In this document: piece by piece, positions 5,979 through 6,831 of the stretch
Position numbering within the stretch: the first letter of the stretch is position 1
Layout of the letters: the number at the start of each line of letters is the position of its first letter
Origin: Caldithrix sp. RBG_13_44_9
GTDB taxonomy: Bacteria > Calditrichota > Calditrichia > RBG-13-44-9
Direction: 5' to 3'
DNA: 6,831 bases
NCBI GenBank assembly: GCA_001771055.1
Contig: MESS01000027.1
Span: 9,591-16,421 of the forward strand
Made by a program: the position numbers and the translations under genes
The notes under the pieces: model-generated
What the model was told of the DNA's origin: nothing
What the model saw: only the letters and a program-made list of their open reading frames with translations
Database searches by the model: none

Positions 5979-6100
5979 ACGATGTCATGCTATTTTATGA
6001 AATTAAAAATCGCGACCACCCCATGGGGTGGTAACTAATCACTGTAAACTATGTGGTGCTAGAGTTCCTATCATTAAAGACTGTAAACGATGTTATGCTA
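5974..6100 (+). repeat. Right-end transposase-site repeats R1, R2, R3
   Basis: Three 19-bp copies inverted relative to the left end: 5974-5992 (R1, exact reverse complement of L1), 6043-6061 (R2, three mismatches) and 6082-6100 (R3, one mismatch). The start-to-start distances are 69 and 39 bp, so the right end is more spread out than the left. R1 begins inside the last sense codon of the transposase gene. Confidence 0.85.
6015..6032. repeat. Perfect 18-bp GC-rich palindrome between R1 and R2
   Basis: ACCACCCCATGGGGTGGT is self-complementary over all 18 bases. It sits 37 bp after the transposase stop. It could slow or end transposase transcription, although no T run follows on the plus strand, or it could shape the right-end nucleoprotein complex. 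Confidence 0.6.
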
Positions 6101-6135
6101 TGTGACACTTATACCTTAGACCGCTATACCCTTAT

Positions 6136-6170
6136 ACCGTATACCATATACCATATTCCATATACCGTAT
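6136..6170. repeat. 7-bp tandem repeat, five units
   Basis: Five consecutive heptamers: ACCGTAT, ACCATAT, ACCATAT, TCCATAT, ACCGTAT. Looser 7-8-mers of the same type (ACCTTAG, ACCGCTAT, ACCCTTAT) run from 6113 up to them. The tract lies in the short spacer between the insertion sequence and the stop codon of the outer-membrane gene. No function is evident. Confidence 0.75.
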
Positions 6171-6174
6171 CCCC

Positions 6175-6831
6175 CTAAAACACCTGCCCAAAGTTAAAAA
6201 ACACCCGGACACCTTCGGTACTGAAACCCATATCGAAACGAGCCACAAAATTGGTGAGATAGTAACGCAATCCCCAACCCCAATCGGAATGCAGACCCTC
6301 AAAATCAAGATCCTTCAATTGCGGGGTCACCCGCCCGGCGTCCAGAAAAGCGACTCCACCCAGAGCACGATAGAGAGGAAAACGATATTCCAAAGAGCTG
6401 AGCAACATGGATTGATCCAGGAAACGATCTGCCTTATAGCCACGGACGGTCCAACTGTCACCAATTTTACTGAGTTCCTGGTACGGTGCTGTCCCGTTTA
6501 TTTGCTGCAGCCATAACCTGATTGCCAGGATATGCGGGGAGTTAAACAGCCGCCGGTAAAGACTTGATTCCAGCCGGTACAGAGAATTGTTCCAGTCACT
6601 GCCCCAGCCCGGGTGTGAAAAACCGGCTTTAAGGAATACTCTTTCTCCGGCGGTAGGATGGATCTGGCTGTCACGGGTATCCAACCGCAAGCTTCCGGAA
6701 AGGACAACTGACAGATTCTCCTCTACTCCGGGAGTTTCTGATTGAATGGTATTCCAGCTCTCATCAAAATTATAGGCGGTGTGATGGACCAGCAGAAAAC
6801 CGGCTTCTCCGATAACAACTGGAGAGAAAGT
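6175..6831 (-). CDS. Omp85/BamA-TamA family outer-membrane beta-barrel protein, C-terminal part
   Basis: The frame is open from the right window edge to TAG at 6177-6175, giving 218 residues. The gene starts outside the window; a TTG at 6690 is internal. Omp85 proteins insert or translocate proteins at the outer membrane, or move lipids. Family marks are LRLDTRDSQIHPTAG (48-62), GDSWTVRGY (124-132) with the conserved VRGY loop-6 motif, LLSSLEYRFPLY (143-154), GGVAFLDAGRV (158-168), and a last strand ending in aromatic Phe (VRVFFNFGQVF, 208-218), the usual outer-membrane C-terminal signal. N-terminal POTRA domains would be needed to tell BamA from TamA-like or lone-barrel relatives; none is visible. 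No terminator follows the stop. The spacer to the insertion sequence is only about 67 bp. Confidence 0.88.
   Translation of the reverse strand, partial: TFSPVVIGEAGFLLVHHTAYNFDESWNTIQSETPGVEENLSVVLSGSLRLDTRDSQIHPTAGERVFLKAGFSHPGWGSDWNNSLYRLESSLYRRLFNSPHILAIRLWLQQINGTAPYQELSKIGDSWTVRGYKADRFLDQSMLLSSLEYRFPLYRALGGVAFLDAGRVTPQLKDLDFEGLHSDWGWGLRYYLTNFVARFDMGFSTEGVRVFFNFGQVF

Larger units (their letters stand above)
4677..6107 (+). mobile_element. Insertion sequence of about 1.4 kb with three inverted repeats at each end
   Basis: A single DDE transposase gene is bracketed by a 19-bp motif, TAGCATGACATCGTTTACA and variants. It is present three times left of the gene and three times, inverted, to the right. 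The outermost copies end at 4684 and 6100. Moving seven bases out on each side gives TG...CA termini (4677 and 6107), common among Mu/Tn7/IS481-type elements, so I use those as tentative ends. No matching target-site duplication is visible at either boundary choice, so the ends are uncertain by several bases. The element sits between the 3' end of the outer-membrane gene and the VWA gene and interrupts no recognisable gene. The open frame and near-identical outer repeats suggest an intact element. Confidence 0.85.

Noticed and set aside
4677..6107. A Tn7-like transposon or CRISPR-associated transposon
   Set aside because: The multi-site ends are similar, but there is a single transposase gene, no TnsA/TnsC/TniQ-like frame and no cargo. 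The transposase looks IS481-like.
4672..6112. Target-site duplication flanking the insertion sequence
   Set aside because: The bases outside 4677 (TTAAT) and 6107 (CTTAT) do not match, nor do those outside 4684 and 6100, so no duplication can be claimed.
6136..6170. CRISPR-like array
   Set aside because: The units are 7 bp in direct tandem with no spacers, so this is a simple-sequence repeat.
6175..6690. Treating the outer-membrane barrel gene as a complete 171-residue gene starting at 6690
   Set aside because: The codon at 6690 is TTG in mid-protein. The frame stays open, with family-like sequence, to the window edge, so the gene is cut by the window and is not naturally short.

Overview
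The window looks like chromosomal DNA from a Gram-negative bacterium. It carries the bacterial-type ribosomal protein pair bL21/bL27 and the C-terminal part of an Omp85-type outer-membrane beta-barrel. The intergenic stretches are long and full of degenerate short repeats, as in some poorly studied FCB-group or related candidate phyla. That placement is a weak impression, since no rRNA or marker comparison can be done here.

Layout from left to right. A short plus-strand frame enters from the left edge and stops at 119; it is probably the tail of an unidentified gene. rplU and rpmA lie on the minus strand (921 to 334), 15 bp apart, followed by a clear intrinsic terminator at 275-308. Bases 922-1556 hold no convincing gene. 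They contain a probable rplU promoter and a duplicated composite intergenic repeat: a 75-bp unit plus a two-hairpin unit whose stems are kept by a compensatory change. Next, on the minus strand, come a VWA-domain protein (4237-3137) and a MoxR/magnesium-chelatase-like AAA+ ATPase (3068-1557). This is a recurrent but functionally obscure ATPase/VWA pair, here with the VWA gene first. Bases 4238-4676 are non-coding and AT-rich, with a candidate promoter, a 14-bp palindrome, simple-sequence microrepeats and two hairpins.

An insertion sequence of about 1.4 kb occupies roughly 4677-6107. It has one DDE transposase gene (4815-5978, plus strand) and three 19-bp repeats at each end in inverted orientation. 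It sits in intergenic DNA and breaks no visible gene. A 7-bp tandem repeat (6136-6170) separates it from the last gene, the Omp85-family barrel (minus strand, 6831-6175), whose N-terminal part lies outside the window.

Functionally, the ribosomal pair is housekeeping. The ATPase and VWA protein probably act together as a chaperone-like remodelling or insertion machine: a AAA+ ring with a MIDAS-containing adaptor. The barrel gene lies upstream on the same strand, but about 500 bp would separate it from the VWA gene even without the insertion sequence, so a shared operon is not supported. The parts most worth a second look are the ATPase/VWA pair, the multi-repeat ends of the insertion sequence, and the structured repeats at 1016-1440.
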